Positions 22,210-36,344 are shown, counted from the first letter of the stretch. The stretch: 64,000 nt of DNA from Psettodes erumei (GCA_016785225.1 JAFBJZ010000888.1:183501-247500); one strand, 5' to 3'. Notes: generated from the letters alone by a model not told the origin. A program made the numbers and translations.

Positions 22210-22757
22210 CGTCGAGGAACCGGCGGGGCCCTGCGGAGGGGAGCCGGGCGGTATCGAGAGACGGACCAGCGCTGCATACAGAGTAACCACTGAGGTCGTC
22301 CTATATGATGTGTGAAAGCTCTTAAACTGAGTGGATAGCAGAAGGGTCCCGAGGGCACGCGAGCATGCGCCATCTCCTCCACCGCAGCCAGCCGCACACA
22401 CAGATCTGTGTCAGCTCTGCCAGCAGGTGATGAAAATGATCCTGCGGCTACGTTTATACCACAAAGCTCCGAGGTGGCACCAACGCCACTGAAAATCAAC
22501 CAGTTTCGATAGAAAATTTAAGATCACACACATACACAACTCCATATAGTCAGTGTATATGCAGTATTTCAAACCTGGCGACAGACCGCTGGTGTGAAAA
22601 TATTCATGTGACGAGTCAGCGTTTTATTTTTGACTGCCTGAGCGGGGACGACGCTAGCCCGCTAACGTCACGAGCCGTCGCTTTTGTCGGCCTGAGCGCG
22701 CTAACGTGTCTGCCTTCCTCCCCCTCTCGCTCTGCATCGGACATGAGACCAGAACAT

Positions 22758-22796
22758 GTGGGGTGGGGGCTGGGGGGTGGGGGGAGGGGGGGCGTA
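22758..22796. repeat. G-rich tract
   Basis: Many G runs of 4-7 separated by T, C or A; G-quadruplex prone. Confidence 0.85.
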
Positions 22797-23618
22797 TTAT
22801 GCTGACCTCGTCAATCCCAGAAGAAATCCCACCACCGGCACCTGTGACACCTACGGTTCGCACAGCGCTGTGGAAGAGTGAGCTCCGTCACGCTTTCAGA
22901 TACTTTCGGCATGGTCGCGTTACTCGAGCACCGTTGGGGAAAGAGGTGAAATCCATGGCGTGGCCTGGCTGAACACGGCGGGCGAGGTACAGAGGGAAGG
23001 AAAGGAAATGAACAGGGGGAGAGGGAGCGAGAGAGGACGCCAGCAAAGGGAAAAAGGGAACACAGCTCGGGTTGAAGAAACGGAGGCAACGGCGAAGAAA
23101 GATTAGAGCAGGGAAGGACAGATGAGGGGGAAGAAGTCAGCGGTAGAAGAGATGGGCGGAGGGGGGGGTAACAGCAGACAGATGTTAAAGGCAGACAAAC
23201 AGCGAAGCGCGGCGCCTTGTGTCTCATCTCCGAGACTCCACAACAAAACAGCGGAAAAAAAAAACGAAACTCAGAGGAGATGAGAGAGAGAGGGGCGGAG
23301 GAGGAAGAACTGAGCGGGCCTTTGTCTCTCTGTCTGTCTGCGTGCTTCCTGGTCCACGCTCGTCTGATGGAACAGGCGATCCCGCCGCACGCCTTCGCCC
23401 TCCCCCAGGAGAGGGCGGATTTGCCGCGCGAACAGAACGTGGGCTTCCAGCATCGGTGGGCGAAGCAGACACCTACCAGACACGACGCCGCGTGCCGCAT
23501 ATGCGCCGAGAAACTCTCTGAGCCTGTTGTGATCAGCCAAACAGAGACAGCAGGGGACGGTCTGGAACACAAGGAGCTCCGGGGGAACGCGGGACACATC
23601 CAGACTGAGTCGTCTGGC

Positions 23619-23645
23619 GGGGGGGGGGTGGGGGGGGGGGGGGTG
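23619..23645. repeat. G-run tract
   Basis: G9-T-G13-T block on the plus strand; G-quadruplex prone. Confidence 0.85.
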
Positions 23646-24595
23646 GATGCTCGCGTCACCCACCTCCACCGCGATAATGTGATCAGATGCATCACTTGAG
23701 ATCGACTGTGGGAACCACTCGCCTTCGAGAGTCTTGCTTCGTTTGAATTTCCACATTTGAAATGCCGGGGCGAGCAAATAAGAGGCGTCTGTGGTAACTA
23801 TTGATAAACTAATTACCTTGTCGACCAGCCAATGAAGCGGCAGCTGCAATATATTGATAACCGACGCATCGTTTCAGTCAGGAGGTCAGGATTCGCTGCT
23901 ACCTCCGACAGTAAACCTCACCGCGAACCTCACCGTGGGCTCACAGACGTGTTGGGATTTGCTTCTTTTCTATGTTTTACAACATTGTATATTAATAAAT
24001 GATAATGATAATAAACTTTGGGGTTTTCAGGTGCGGTTCAGACGCAACGAAACGACGTGAACACATCACCTTGAGCTCAGGGAAGCTGCGCTCGGACTCC
24101 TTTCTTTAAGAACTGAACCGCAGAGTGAACAAAAAATAACTCAAATGAACAGGCAGATGATTCAGGGACGACGGCCACGCAGCAGCAGCTGCAGCCCCCT
24201 GATTCACGCCTCGTCCGGGGGCAAAGTCGGAGGTGAACTGCAAAACTTCATACGTGCACAACTCACCTAAAACATGTAATTAGGAGGGGGGGGGGTCAGT
24301 GTCTTGTAGCACAAAACAAAAAAAGAAGACAGACACAACAAGAGACAAATGGCCTCCTCCTCCGGTGTGTAATTGCACCCCGTCTGTTTGTAATAACTCT
24401 GTCTCTTTTATCTGCTTGTCTGCGGGTTGTTTTTTCGGGTTCGTTTTTTTTTTTCCCCATCTCTGCCCACAAATCATGGTTTCCATTTTGGAAAAAAGAT
24501 GGCTCCTCAACTGCAGCATATGCTTGCATGGCGTTTTGTTTTTTTTTCCCTGCTGTGACTCACTGTCACACGGACTGTCTCTCCGCAGAGATGGA

Positions 24596-24974
24596 CCATC
24601 TCTGTCTCTCTATTTCGGTCCGTCTTCCTCCCCTTTCTCCCTCCTTACGTCTGTCTCCTCTACTCTTTTTTTTGTTGTTGTTGTTTTTTTTGGTCACATT
24701 GCTCTCACTCTCCTCCAGTCTGGATTTATCCACCCATTTCAGTCTCATGGCTAATCCATCCATCCATCCTTTTTTTTCTCCCTCCCCCTTTCATGTACCG
24801 CTCTCCTCCTCCTCCGCCGTTCTCTTTCAGCCCCCCCCCTCTCTGCATCCCACCTCTTTCCCTTTCACTTCGCTATATGTACTTTTGTCATCATTTCCCT
24901 CTTATCCCACCTCCTCTCCGTCTCCCACCTTCCCTCCCACTTTCCCTCCTCTCCCACTCCCTCCTGACTCTCAG
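24596..24974. repeat. Pyrimidine-rich tract
   Basis: About 380 nt of mainly C/T with TTG and CCAT sub-repeats. Confidence 0.8.
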
Positions 24975-25104
24975 ATGCAGGGTTGTAAACACGTCTTCCA
25001 CATGCAGTCTTATTGTGCCGAGCCAACAGAGCAAAACAACCACGCTTAAGTTGCTCAATAGGCTTCAGCCGATGACTAGCGCCTCCTCCCCTCCTTCGGT
25101 CTCC

Positions 25105-25155
25105 CCCCCACCCCACCCCACCTCACCCCACCCACCCGCCCCCACCCCCCTTCAG
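25105..25155. repeat. C-rich tract (minus-strand G-quadruplex)
   Basis: CCCCACCCCA-type repeats on the plus strand. Confidence 0.85.
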
Positions 25156-28062
25156 GTTGAGATGCTTAACAACCATGAAGCAATGCCTGGCAGGCAGGAT
25201 TAGGCAGGAGCGAGAGACAGAAAAGAGAGGAAAGGAGAAGACCAAAAGGAAAGATAAAGACGGTGAAAGTGAGACGGGGATAAAAAAGAAGCAAGCGACG
25301 GAGAGGGAAGCAACGACAGTGTGGAGGGGGGTGTGGGCGTATACAAGGAGGAAAATGAAGGATAAAGGGAAGTACGTGGGGGAAGTCCTATCAAAAAACT
25401 TTTCTTTCCTCGCTGGAACACTTGGCCGTGACCGCAGGCTGAACTTCGATGCGGTGCTGAGCAACAGCTGCCGACAACAGAGGAAACGACTAAAAAGGAA
25501 AAGGAGCTTCAGCGGAGGAAGGAGGGAGGCAGGCAGGCAGGCAAGGCAGGGGGGGGGGCATGCAGGCAACAACTATTCTCTAAGTAATGGTGGTGGTGTT
25601 TTGGAGATGGCCAGGATGTTTTAGGCTCGCAGAGGGAGGGACAGAGGTATAAATAGATCTCCGTCTGCAGGGGCGGGGGTTGGTTGGAGAGGTTCAAACG
25701 GAGGGGAGGACAGTTAAGTGTGGAGAGCGCCTCGCGTCGGAAGCAAAACCCGGGTCCTCTGGGCATGAGACCAGCCCAGATGCTGCAGTGCTCCAGTGCA
25801 TCCAGGCCTCTGCGGCTGACAGCTTCCCTAAAAAAGGCTGCTTTCGTCCAACTTACACAAATATTTCCAAAGTGATTCCTAACCGTTTACTCGCTAACCT
25901 TCCGTGCAGACGCTCTCGGCTTCGTGTGCCCCGGCTTTTAGATATCCCATCTCAAACGTCAGCAGATTGCTTTGAACACCTTTCGTTGGAACGACTTTTT
26001 TTTTTTTTCTTAATCAAAGAAACAGTGGAGTCACGTCCTCTCTCCTGTATGGGAGGAGAGGGCAGAAATCTCTCAGACAGACATTCGGGGTTAGGTTTCG
26101 ACAGACGGTTCCAGTTTGGATCTGGTTCCTGGTTGGCGAAGACAGACCTATGACGAGCGGGGAAAAAAATGTGTTTTTGTCGCTCAACGGGAGCCACAGA
26201 GAACCTTGTCTCTGGAGAAGCGATCGGCTGATCACGCCGTGTCAGTTTCCAGAGAATCTCCTGGTTAAACTTTAAGGCTTTCAGGCTGATTGACTCAACA
26301 GCTCTGACGCAGAGCCTCCGCTATTTGGATCAGGCAGTCCATTGAAAAGAAGTGCTAAGGAGCAGGCAGGTGACAGCCCTCATTTCAATGTGTCATATAC
26401 ATTATTTTAAGTCAAGACTAGTTTCTTTATCTATTCACCTGCAGATTGTTTTGTCAGTTAATCGATCTGCACCACTTTTTAAAGCCCAAGGTGACGATGT
26501 CCAAAAAGAGTTCACTGAGCCTGAAGACAAAGAGAAGCAGTGAATGATCAGGAGAAGGCATCACTCTGCAGCCCATGAGGATTTTTGCTTGAAAAATAAC
26601 TTGCATCGACTCATCTTGTATGAAGGTATCATCTTATAAGTGTTTGTGGTCTGTAAATGGACATATCCATTAATCCCTTCACTGTTTCAGCTCCATACAT
26701 ATTTAATCCAAATTTAATACCCGACGCCGTCGGGCTGCGACTACAGGCTGCATACATAACCCCGCCGCTGGAAACCGTTTCTTCCCCCTTGGCCAACAAA
26801 GGATGATTACAGTCCACTGTGTTTTGGTCACTTATATAATTTATTTGCAACTTTTGAAAGTCAAGTTAAATTAGATATGAGGTGCTATTGAATTCGACTC
26901 CTTGTTTGTTTTAGTACTTTAGGTCAGCTGCCCCTTCAGTGTGCTCTGACTCTTTTGGTTTTCTTGTTCTTCAAACATTTCAGTATCGGCGGATGCGTTT
27001 TCTCCTATGTGCCGATATTAGAACGTTGTTTTTTTTGTTTTTTTTTTAAAGATAAACAGGCTTGGTTAACAACACGTGTACGACAATGTCAAACAGTCTT
27101 TAATAAAGTTTAAGAGAGCAGCCTTTTGGAGTGGACACTGGCGTGAAGGCCACATCGATAAGGTCTGGCTTCACTCCAGTTCAAAAATTCTCAACTCTGG
27201 CTGCCACGCTGGTAATTGGTGAATTTTTTTTTCCCCCCACTGTGAAATCATTAGTGGTCATCAAAATCCCAGCTCGGTCCTGTGATGTCTCTCAGTGTGC
27301 AGACGAGAGAACGCGCAGACCCAGCCAAGGTCAGGCAGATGATATCAAATGAGGCATTTCTCTCACGTGTTTCGTGGAATCTTCATGAAAATTCATCTCC
27401 GAGTCGAGTCGATACAGGGAGCGGCGGAACGCAGACTTGACATCTCCTTCCCTCTCCCTCTTTTTTCTTCCCCCTTGTATCTGTCTTTCCTTCTCTCTCG
27501 CACTCCCTCTCCCCACCCACACCGCCCACTTCCTTCTTTCTCTCCTCTCTCCATCTCTCTGTAGAAACACCACTCGGGGAGTTCAGCTCAAGGCGAGGAC
27601 TGCGGAATGAAAAGAAGCTCCAGACTCAATGAGGTAAAACTCTTTTGGACGACACAAAGGCCAAGTGTAACCAGCGATATCAACAACTCGGCAACACCCA
27701 CGCGCAGACACACACTTTGATATCTTCTTACAAATCTTTTCAGCACCGCGTGTGCTCGTTGTGGTTTCTCTTTCTTGTCGGATGGCAAAAGGCAGGTCAG
27801 GATCATGGCAAGTTTCCCAATTCATCTGACGGCTCTGAAGGCATCTTTTAGGTGGTTTAAGGTGCGTGCTATAATTTGGAGTTTATTCTAGGTAAAAAAT
27901 AAAAAATTTTAAAAATTGTAAACAAAAGTTGAATCAGCATCAGACGACAGTGGACTTGAGGCTGATGCACAGCCATTCAACATCGCGTGGAGCTGCAGTC
28001 TGTCTCTGTGTGCTCCTGCAGACAAAAAACAGCTGAGAGGGCATGTCTGTCTCTGTTTAGGG

Positions 28063-28091
28063 CACACACACACACACACACACACACACAC
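28063..28091. repeat. CA microsatellite
   Basis: (CA)14 in intron 1; a CCCCA repeat follows at 28197-28219. Confidence 0.95.
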
Positions 28092-29337
28092 CGCCCTGGC
28101 TCCTAGACATTCAGCTACACTCGCAGACATTCACTGCAGCAACAGTCACATATTAACGGGGGGAAAGCAATTTGGCTCTTGAAATGGGACTCCCGCACCC
28201 CCACCCCACCCCACCCCACTCACACACATGCATGGATGCAATTCATCACGGGGAAGCGGGTTTCTTATGAGGACCCATAAACTCTTCCCATTAAGATTCC
28301 TGTCTCATGAAAATATAATTGCTGTAAATGAGCAGCCCAGGGTGCTGCGTGAATGGCAGGGGCCTGCGTGCGAAAGGATCCTCATTACAATCACAAAAAG
28401 GCCGACGTTTTTGACAACCGAAAGGCGTTTCAGGGTGCAACTTATCGGGAATTCGACTTCACAGGTCCAAGCGCCTGCCACGTGATGGCACGGGGCGCGG
28501 GCGCTTCTTGGTGGGACCCTTTCATGAGGCGCCACCCTGCGCAGACCTCGCTGTGCAGCGGGCGACTTCCTGGGTTAATCTGGCCGACAGATGGGGCAGG
28601 CTGCGGGTAAGCAGGGGCACGCAGGGGACGCGTATTGCGAGAGAGCCGGGACGGCGCTGGGCCGGGCCAAGCCGGATGCTGTGACTATGACCTATATTAA
28701 TAATTCACACACAGGATCTCCACGCCGCACGGAGCGGGAGCCCTAATCATCATTAGCAGCGCTAGCCAGGAGCCGCGTTAGCATTCAGCTGAATGCCAAG
28801 CGTGAAGATGAGAGACCGGTGATAGCTCGAAGCGATGCCGTCCGCGTCCTCCGGCGCTCCCGCTTTGCGCGCGTTTGTTCATCCATCCTCACAGAGCAGC
28901 GATCACAGTGCGCAGAAGGTCTGCAGTGGAGTTGCTTTGTGGTTGAAAGGGTGAAAACTTTCTTTAAAGGTTGTCCTCACTCTCGTCTAGCCTCAGGAAC
29001 ACGCACGGTAAAAGCCACGCAGCCATTTACAGTCCTTGCTGTCCCCATCTCCGTTACCTCGGGCCCTACGCACCGTAGGTCAGCTGTGACCCCTTGACAC
29101 GGAACAATAAATCCGGCGTCATCCTTCGATCAAGCAAACTTTTTCCTGCTTGCGCCACAGAAGTATCCCGCAAGAGAGCCGAAGGTGGCACCCTCCTCCG
29201 CAAATATGCCAAATGCATCCCATATGTCTGGAAAGTTGACAATGCAGACAGGAACGCAACTTCATTCGGATGAATTCACATGATAACTCAGTTAGCAAGA
29301 CAATGCCAATCCAAAACACTTTGCATAACAAGCCTCG

Positions 29338-29371
29338 GAGGAGAGGAGAGGAGAGGAGGGGAGGGGAGAGG
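29338..29371. repeat. GGAGA-type tract
   Basis: Pentamer-like GAGAG/GGAGG units. Confidence 0.85.
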
Positions 29372-29445
29372 AATTGGGGGTTGGGAGTCAAAGAGGCAGG
29401 CCAGACCAGACAGACTCTATCTCCCTCTGACCCCTTGTCTGAGTC

Positions 29446-29489
29446 TGTGTGCGTGTGTGTCTGTGTGTGTCTGTGTGTGTCTGTGTGTG
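29446..29489. repeat. CTGTGTGTGT decamer repeat
   Basis: Three to four tandem copies of a 10-mer. Confidence 0.9.
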
Positions 29490-29712
29490 CCAGTAAGAGT
29501 CCCCTCTCCCCCAGCCAAACAATAGAGCAGGCTCTGTGTCTGATTGGGGTCAGCTGGTGGCTGCTGAGGGGAGAGGGGGAAGAGGAGGAGGAGAACGAAA
29601 GGGGCGGGGGGGTTCAGACACTGCTGTCTGTCCCTGTGTGTCTGGATGGGTAGAGAGAGGGACCAAAAATCAGACAGGCCTCTGAATCCCTAATGAAGAG
29701 CGCGCAGCACTG

Positions 29713-29754
29713 AGGAGGAGGAGGAGGAGGAGGAGGAGGAGGAGGAGGAGGAGG
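29713..29754. repeat. (GAG)n trinucleotide array
   Basis: About 14 uninterrupted GAG triplets. Confidence 0.95.
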
Positions 29755-31870
29755 GCATCTGAGATGTGGACCGGTGGCTCCTTCTTCTGACTCCCACACA
29801 CTGCTTGACTTCAGGCTGGGAGGTTAAACTGGGTTATAATGGTTTAAAAAAAAAAAAAAAAAAAAAAAGGGGGAAAAAAGGACTAAAACACCCCACAGAC
29901 AGGAGCATGTTGAGCTGCAGCACTGTACAGCTGTGTGAAGTACGGGGGAGTGCTGTCTGTCTCCCCTACGGGTATATCACCTATCATCTGGGTTACATCC
30001 GTTACCTACGCCCAACGTACTGCGCATGCAGTCGGGAACGCAGGCGTAACCCCGCCGCTTGTTTTTCCATTTCAACACAACACGGTGCGATCCTTGTCAT
30101 TTCTGTACTTTTTTTATTTATTTAATTTTACATATGGGCCTAGCCTCTCTCATATCTTGTCTCGTGGCTCCGGGAGGAGCCAAGACGGGCCGAAGGTGGG
30201 TCAACGCCTGCCCTCCTGCACCTGTCGGGTGGTGCTGTGGTGGTGCTGTGGCCAGGGCGAGCTTCCCATCGGCCACTGGCAGCGGCAGAGACTCTTGCAT
30301 CTGCTGAGCCGTTGCCAGACTGCGTGCATTTAAAAAGCAGAAGAAGAAATAAAGAAGAGCTGTTTTTTCAACCCGACTTTCAGACGTTTGGGGTCAACGG
30401 CCAGCCACTTCCGGTTTTAGAGGGAATTTATTACGCTTGTTGGAAAGTTTTTACTGCACTTGACGTCACGCGTTGTCAACCCATCTCTCCTCTGTTTCCT
30501 GTGCGTGTGTGTGTGTGTGTGTGTGGGACTGCAGCGACCGCGCTAACACGATGTAAATATCGGCGACCAAGCATCTGCTGTTTTACTCAGATTCTCTTTG
30601 AGTCACTGCGGTCAAACTGAGGTGCTTTTTTGTACTGAGAGGGGTCACAACTCAGTCGCTTGTCGGTTACATTCACACAATTAAAAATAGCAACAGGAAG
30701 CAGTAGCGACTTCTGGGTGCGCGAGAACATCGCAAGGCATCCGGGAGAGTGGGATTAAAAATGGGCCTGCTCCTTTAAAAAAAAAAGGAAACCACAACCA
30801 TTATACCACCATTCTCTGTGTGCTGTACAGAAATACACACGTGAAAGGTTCCCCGCCAAGTCGCACGCCGCCACAGCTTAAAACCGACCACTTAGAGAGC
30901 TATGTTTCTGCACCGCCTGTCTGACATATGGGAGGTAGACACAGCGGGAATGTGGCCCAGCGGGCACATAATGCATTTTGAACCATGGAGGTCAGTTTTT
31001 TAGCTCCGACACACCTTCAGATCTCATTAAAAGTCTCAAAATCTATTTCTGCCGCACATTTGAAGGAGCGGATTTGCCGCTGAGGCCCCAGAATGCAGTC
31101 GGTCTCACAATGGACAGCTGAATGAAGAAAAAAGAGACTCAAAAGAGAAATCTCTTTTTATGGCATCCGTCCTTGTCAATAGGGACCAAAGTACTCCTAC
31201 AGAAGTGAACCTGCCCTCCAAACCACCCCCCACTGCCAGTGCCTCCCCGCCGGAGACTCAACCAAAATCATTTCAGTCAAAATCCGTGGAAAACCCCGCA
31301 AACCACTTGAAGAGACATGTCATTATTCCACTGTATGGGTGTTCCTGCACATATAAACAAGCGGATTACCCAAGATCTGGGAGCGACGCGACGTCTCAGC
31401 TCGTGATTTGTGGGGTTTTTTGTGTTCATACAATGCAAAACATTTGATTTGTAATTTCAAAGCAATGCTGGTTCGTGTAAAGGGGGGGTGGGGGTCACGC
31501 ACTGAGACGGGTTCGCAAAGGATAACAAACCAAGCAACCAATTCATTTGTCCGAATTCTGGGTGGGGGGGGCAAAGCAGCTCTGAGACATGTTACATGTT
31601 ACACACCGACAGTGTCCCCGTCCACAGACCTGCAGCGGTGAGACACGCAGCAGACAGCGGGACCGATTCATTCACCGGAGCTCCTCAGCATCTCAGACAG
31701 CTGAACTGTGGGTAAATAGATGTTGACCGAGACAGCAGACTACTAACCACCCCCCACCACCGCCGTCACACACACACACACTTGACGGATGGCCTGTCTT
31801 AAAACACACTGGGGCTACAAATCTGCCCTGGTCTCAAGGGTATTTTGGGAACTAATGGAGGACGTCTAGA

Positions 31871-31895
31871 GTGTGTGTGTGTGTGTGTGTGTGTG
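31871..31895. repeat. GT microsatellite
   Basis: (GT)12 in intron 1. Confidence 0.95.
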
Positions 31896-32344
31896 CAGCG
31901 GGGGTGCGTACGTGGGGTCGGGGATGAAGGATCTAGACACAAAGGGAGTCCCAGCAGCCAGCGACGGAGGTTGCGAGCGCTGCCGGTGCCGGCGCAGCGA
32001 GGAGGTGCTGCCGGGACAAGCGGAAAGACGCAGATTGACCTTTTCTTCGCTCTTTGGAAAACCGTCGCCTCGACCGGACTTGCCCAGTTAAAGCGAGCGG
32101 AGCTGCGCCAGGCTGCATTTTCCACCGGCTTCAAGGGTTGTCAGTTTGATTCCAAAATTACCGGGTTGCATGGGCACGAGATAAAAACATTGAGTCCAAA
32201 AAAAAAAAAGAAATACTGAATGGTGTCAGAGCTGATTCAGGCAAAAAAAAAACAAAAAAAAAAAAACTGTCAAAGTTGTGTTAACTTGACGTACATTGTA
32301 ACGCGTGGTGGTCATTAGTGTGAGAGCCGCCAAGCTAACAAGGG

Positions 32345-32372
<28 letters not shown>
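32345..32372. repeat. A28 homopolymer
   Basis: 28 consecutive A. No SINE or LINE body recognised on its 5' side. Confidence 0.95.
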
Positions 32373-32375
<3 letters not shown>

Positions 32376-33375
32376 CACATCGGCCTAACGAACAAGTAGC
32401 AAATTTGAACCTAAAAGGTGCCCTGTGGAGTTTTCTCATCAACAAGCTAAAGTTTACATTCAGAGTTCGTCGCTGAAACGCACACAGCGGGCATCGTTCA
32501 TGGCAAAAGTACGCAAAGTGGGGGCGAGCCGAGGACACAGCACCGACTGAGCGGTCCGGAATTCCACTTTTCTCACATAAAAAGCTTTAAGTTTAAGTTT
32601 AACTTTATTTTGAGATCACGCCGGGCTGAGTTCCACAAGGCGTCCCAACTATCCCGTTTTACAGAACAGCGCTATGATGTGTCTTCTGCTGGGTTTACTG
32701 CAACCGACACCCGCACTCTTTAACTTTCTTAACCGCTCGATTAATCCATAAAGTGTGAGAAAACAAAAAAAACCATCCATCACAGTTTCCTAAAGCCCGA
32801 GCTAAGTGCGCCAGGTTGTCGACACAGTAGCTTTTGCTTATACGACACTATGTTATCACACCGAAAAAAAAAAAAAAAGGCAGCAAATACAGGCAAGAGG
32901 CATTCTCACTTCAAAATACGATGGAAAACTAAAAAAAAATAGGTTACCGACATCTGGATGTGAGCTCGAGAGTATAAACGATTTAATTTAACGCCAAAGT
33001 TGAAACGCGAGGGGAAAAACTGGGGAAATGGGGAAACAAGGCACCTGATGCCACAAATCTATGCGTTACAAAGTCTGCTGCAGTGACGATATACTCGTTA
33101 GAAACAAAAACTCCTTTCTCCAGAACTGAACAACTTTTTTTTTTTTTTTTGCAGTGGGCCCCCGTACCTGAATATGTGTGAAAGTCACCTGGGCCCCGGC
33201 AGAGTGCATCTGGCGGTCAGCTCCGCAGTGTGAAAACATGGTGTTGAGGAGGGGAGGGGAAGAACACCACACACACACACACACACACACACACCCACAG
33301 ACATCACCCCCTTAAATAAAACAAGGAGCTCTTTCTTAACCTTGGCGAGCTGAGCGCCACCGTTTGCCGCCAGAC

Positions 33376-33409
33376 CCCCCCACCACCACCACCACCACCA
33401 CCACCACCC
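33376..33409. repeat. (CAC)n trinucleotide array
   Basis: About nine CAC units after a C run. Confidence 0.95.
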
Positions 33410-33874
33410 AGCAGAGGTGGCAGACTAAATACGACTCCACTGAGACACGCAAACCGAGTGCAGAAAATTCCCTGTGAAATTAATTACAGGAGCAGTCGCT
33501 GCAAAGTCTGTCTGGGAGGGTGAAAAAAAAAGATTAAAAAAGAAAAATATTTCTTTTTTTTTCTTTTTAATGCTGTTGTTTGGCTGTCTTTGCCACACCC
33601 CTCCCTAAAGACCCAGAATTCCGATCCAGACTGTGAGGTTGTTGTTTTTTTTTTTTTCCTTTTTCTTTTTATTCGGGGCTCATTATTAGAATTCATTAAT
33701 AATAAAATTAAATAATAATCAAACAAATTCCAAATCAACAACACCTCCACAAACAAGCCATACACAGGCAAAAAAACCCCAAAAAACTCAAACAAACAAC
33801 AAAGAGCTTAGTGAGAGATTGGATTGGCTGTTTGGCTGAAGACTGCAGGGTAAATATTGGCTGAGCCTGAGAGT

Positions 33875-33922
33875 GCCTGTGTGTACGCCTGTGTGTACGC
33901 CTGTGTGTACGCCTGTGTGTAC
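33875..33922. repeat. 12-bp minisatellite, 4 copies
   Basis: GCCTGTGTGTAC repeated exactly four times, then a diverged fifth unit. Confidence 0.95.
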
Positions 33923-34155
33923 GTCTGCGTGTGCGTGTGTGTACATCGAGGCGTAAATGCGTGCGTGGGCGTGCGCGCGCCCCTATGTGTACATCTTTGC
34001 GGACGCGTGTGAGAGTCAACAAGTAGCCGTGTGCGCGTTTGGCCTGAGGTAGTTGACAGATGACCCTGCCGCCACCTACACACTAACACCACTCATACAC
34101 AGGATTACAGATCAGGCTGTTTACATCCGTCTGGCTGGCTGGCCCCTGCTCACTG

Positions 34156-34158
<3 letters not shown>

Positions 34159-34187
<29 letters not shown>
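34159..34187. repeat. CA microsatellite
   Basis: (CA)14 in intron 1. Confidence 0.95.
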
Positions 34188-34189
<2 letters not shown>

Positions 34190-35359
34190 GAGTCTCTGAC
34201 ACATGGACCCACTCCCAGGGGGCAGAGCATGTATACGGCTTCTCTACTATGTGTACATCTAAAGCACCAGGAGGATGGGGAGGATATTCTAGGAATACTC
34301 CATCCAGGGGCTTTTCTATCGCTTTCTCTGGGGAGAGACACTTTTTATTTTCCTTTTACTTTTTTTCATACCCGGGCCTTGACTTGACTTTTTTTTTATT
34401 TTGGTAAAAATTTCAAAACACACCTTTTTGTACTTTGAGAAATACAAAACCTGTGGAGCTACGTCAATTAGTCGATTAAGCTATTAACAGAAAATGAAGA
34501 GGCAACTGTAACAGTCACTGTAAGAGTGAAATGGTAAATACTAAGTGACATGACAGCAAAGTGAAGATCTTTGGGTTTCTGGACTTTTCGCTCAGTCAAA
34601 ACAGGACGTTTAAAACCGCCCGGGGTTGAGGACACCGATCCTCAGTCCTAGCGGATGACGAAAATCAGTGCTCGACGAGAACTTCGCTTGGCTGACAAAA
34701 AAAAGTTTGAGACTGGTGAAGGCGTGACGGAGATCAGATCAAAGAGTGAGCGAGGAGGACTACAAGTCCAACCAGGCAATCCACGGCAGTTTTTTGGTAT
34801 TTGGTGCCGTGGACACAGTATTACTTAAGTCTGCTAATAGATAATCAAGCAAAAAAAAAAAAAAAAAAAAAAAGAAAGGGCCACCATGCAGCATCTCTCA
34901 GCATTTTATTTGCGCCTGGCCGCCGTGCGGGTTACTTCTTCGAGTGGTTAGTTGAAGACCCTACACTGAAACCCCACACAAACCCTGCGCTACAAGAAGT
35001 TCCTCGCCGAATCTGGTTTTGAACCATGCTTTTCCAATTTCGCAGTCCTGATTGTTACGGGTTCAACAACCTCCTGGAAACCATATTGGAAAGTGACCAG
35101 ATGAGGTCTCTTGATTGCGGGAGAAAAAAAATGAAGGTATTTGCATTAGGTAAAAACCCCCTCATGCCGTTAGTATATTGTATTCCCCCACCGGTTTAAG
35201 AAAGACAGGGCTGACAGCACCAAGAGTCAATACTAGATGGAATGGCTTAAGAGTGGAAAGTGTCTGCAGAGGACCAAAAACGTAAGTCCCCTGAGGGGGA
35301 CTATCCCTTCACACAAGAATCTTCCCCTTCTGAGTAATTTTCTGTGACACTTGCTAACT

Positions 35360-35660
35360 GAGATCGAGCTAAAGAAACATGCACCTCCGGCACAACTGCG
35401 CGAGGCTGCGGTGTGTAAACGCACCACACAATCAGTCCGGGCAGGGCGACGGCGAGACACCGGCTGTTAAAGATCTCTGCCTTTCGCGTCCTGACACGAG
35501 AAACCCGGCGCGCAGACCGGGGCTCGGTCCCCGGCCGCGACAAGCCGTTGCGCCGCGTTTCCCCTCTGTGTTCGCAGTCCCTTTCAATTTTCCTCCTTGT
35601 CTGAATAATGAGAAAACACGCCAGCGAGACTTCCCGCTCCTGTAGCTCTTTTCTTCCGCC
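35360..35660. promoter_or_regulatory. CpG-rich segment about 2 kb inside intron 1
   Basis: High CpG density (ACCCGGCGCGCAGACCGG, CCCCGGCCGCGAC, TGCGCCGCG) about 2 kb downstream of exon 1. May be an extension of the promoter CpG island or a separate regulatory element. Confidence 0.3.
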
Positions 35661-36167
35661 GGAGAAATCATCAAAGCACGGTCTACATTATTCAAGCCTT
35701 TTTTCCGAGTTTGCATGCCAACACGGCCGACATACAAGGGCCCTTTTCAAAACCAGACGGCCACTACAGTAGGACGCAGTCATTTTCGAGGCACTCGTGA
35801 ATGGAACTCCCACGAACTAGTGAGACGGCGAGAAAAATGCGCCGCAAATGCCGGGCCAAAGTGCCAAACACAGACGCATGCGTGATCCGGAACACCCTGC
35901 GCAGTTTATTGTGCACTTAAAGACACGGCAAGTATCATTCAACACAATGGTCTGACTTTTTTTTTTTTCTCCTTCTTCTTCTTTCTGCACCGGGCTCATC
36001 TGGTGCCGTTCTACTGGATTATCTAATTAGTCTCTCCCTCTCCCTGCTGTATCACCGTGTCGGTGGACGCACCGGATCATGCCCGACTTTGTGTGTTTTT
36101 CCTGGCCGGCAACACCGTGATGCCACAGCAATACGAATGGTGGAACACCAGCTTGTCTGCCAGACAC

Positions 36168-36201
<34 letters not shown>

Positions 36202-36344
36202 TCACTCACACACTTCTTGGTTACAATGTGGCGTCAGCGCAACCACACTCTGCTGCCAAATCTAAATCTAATATCCTGCGTTCACCTCAAATTGCCCAGC
36301 CAGGCCTGGCCTCGGCCCCAATGGAAATTACACATCACTGTAAC

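Noticed and set aside
22811..23695. 294-aa minus-strand frame
   Set aside because: Poly-Pro ends from a G run, pyrimidine-rich middle, no domain; other frames equally open because of CpG/G+C bias.
25157..25624. Lys/Arg/Glu-rich 155-aa frame
   Set aside because: Produced by a purine-rich stretch (GAGAGACAGAAAAGAG type); no family resemblance.
32345..32372. Poly(A) tail of a retroposed element
   Set aside because: No SINE/LINE body, A/B box or target-site duplication recognised next to the A28 run.
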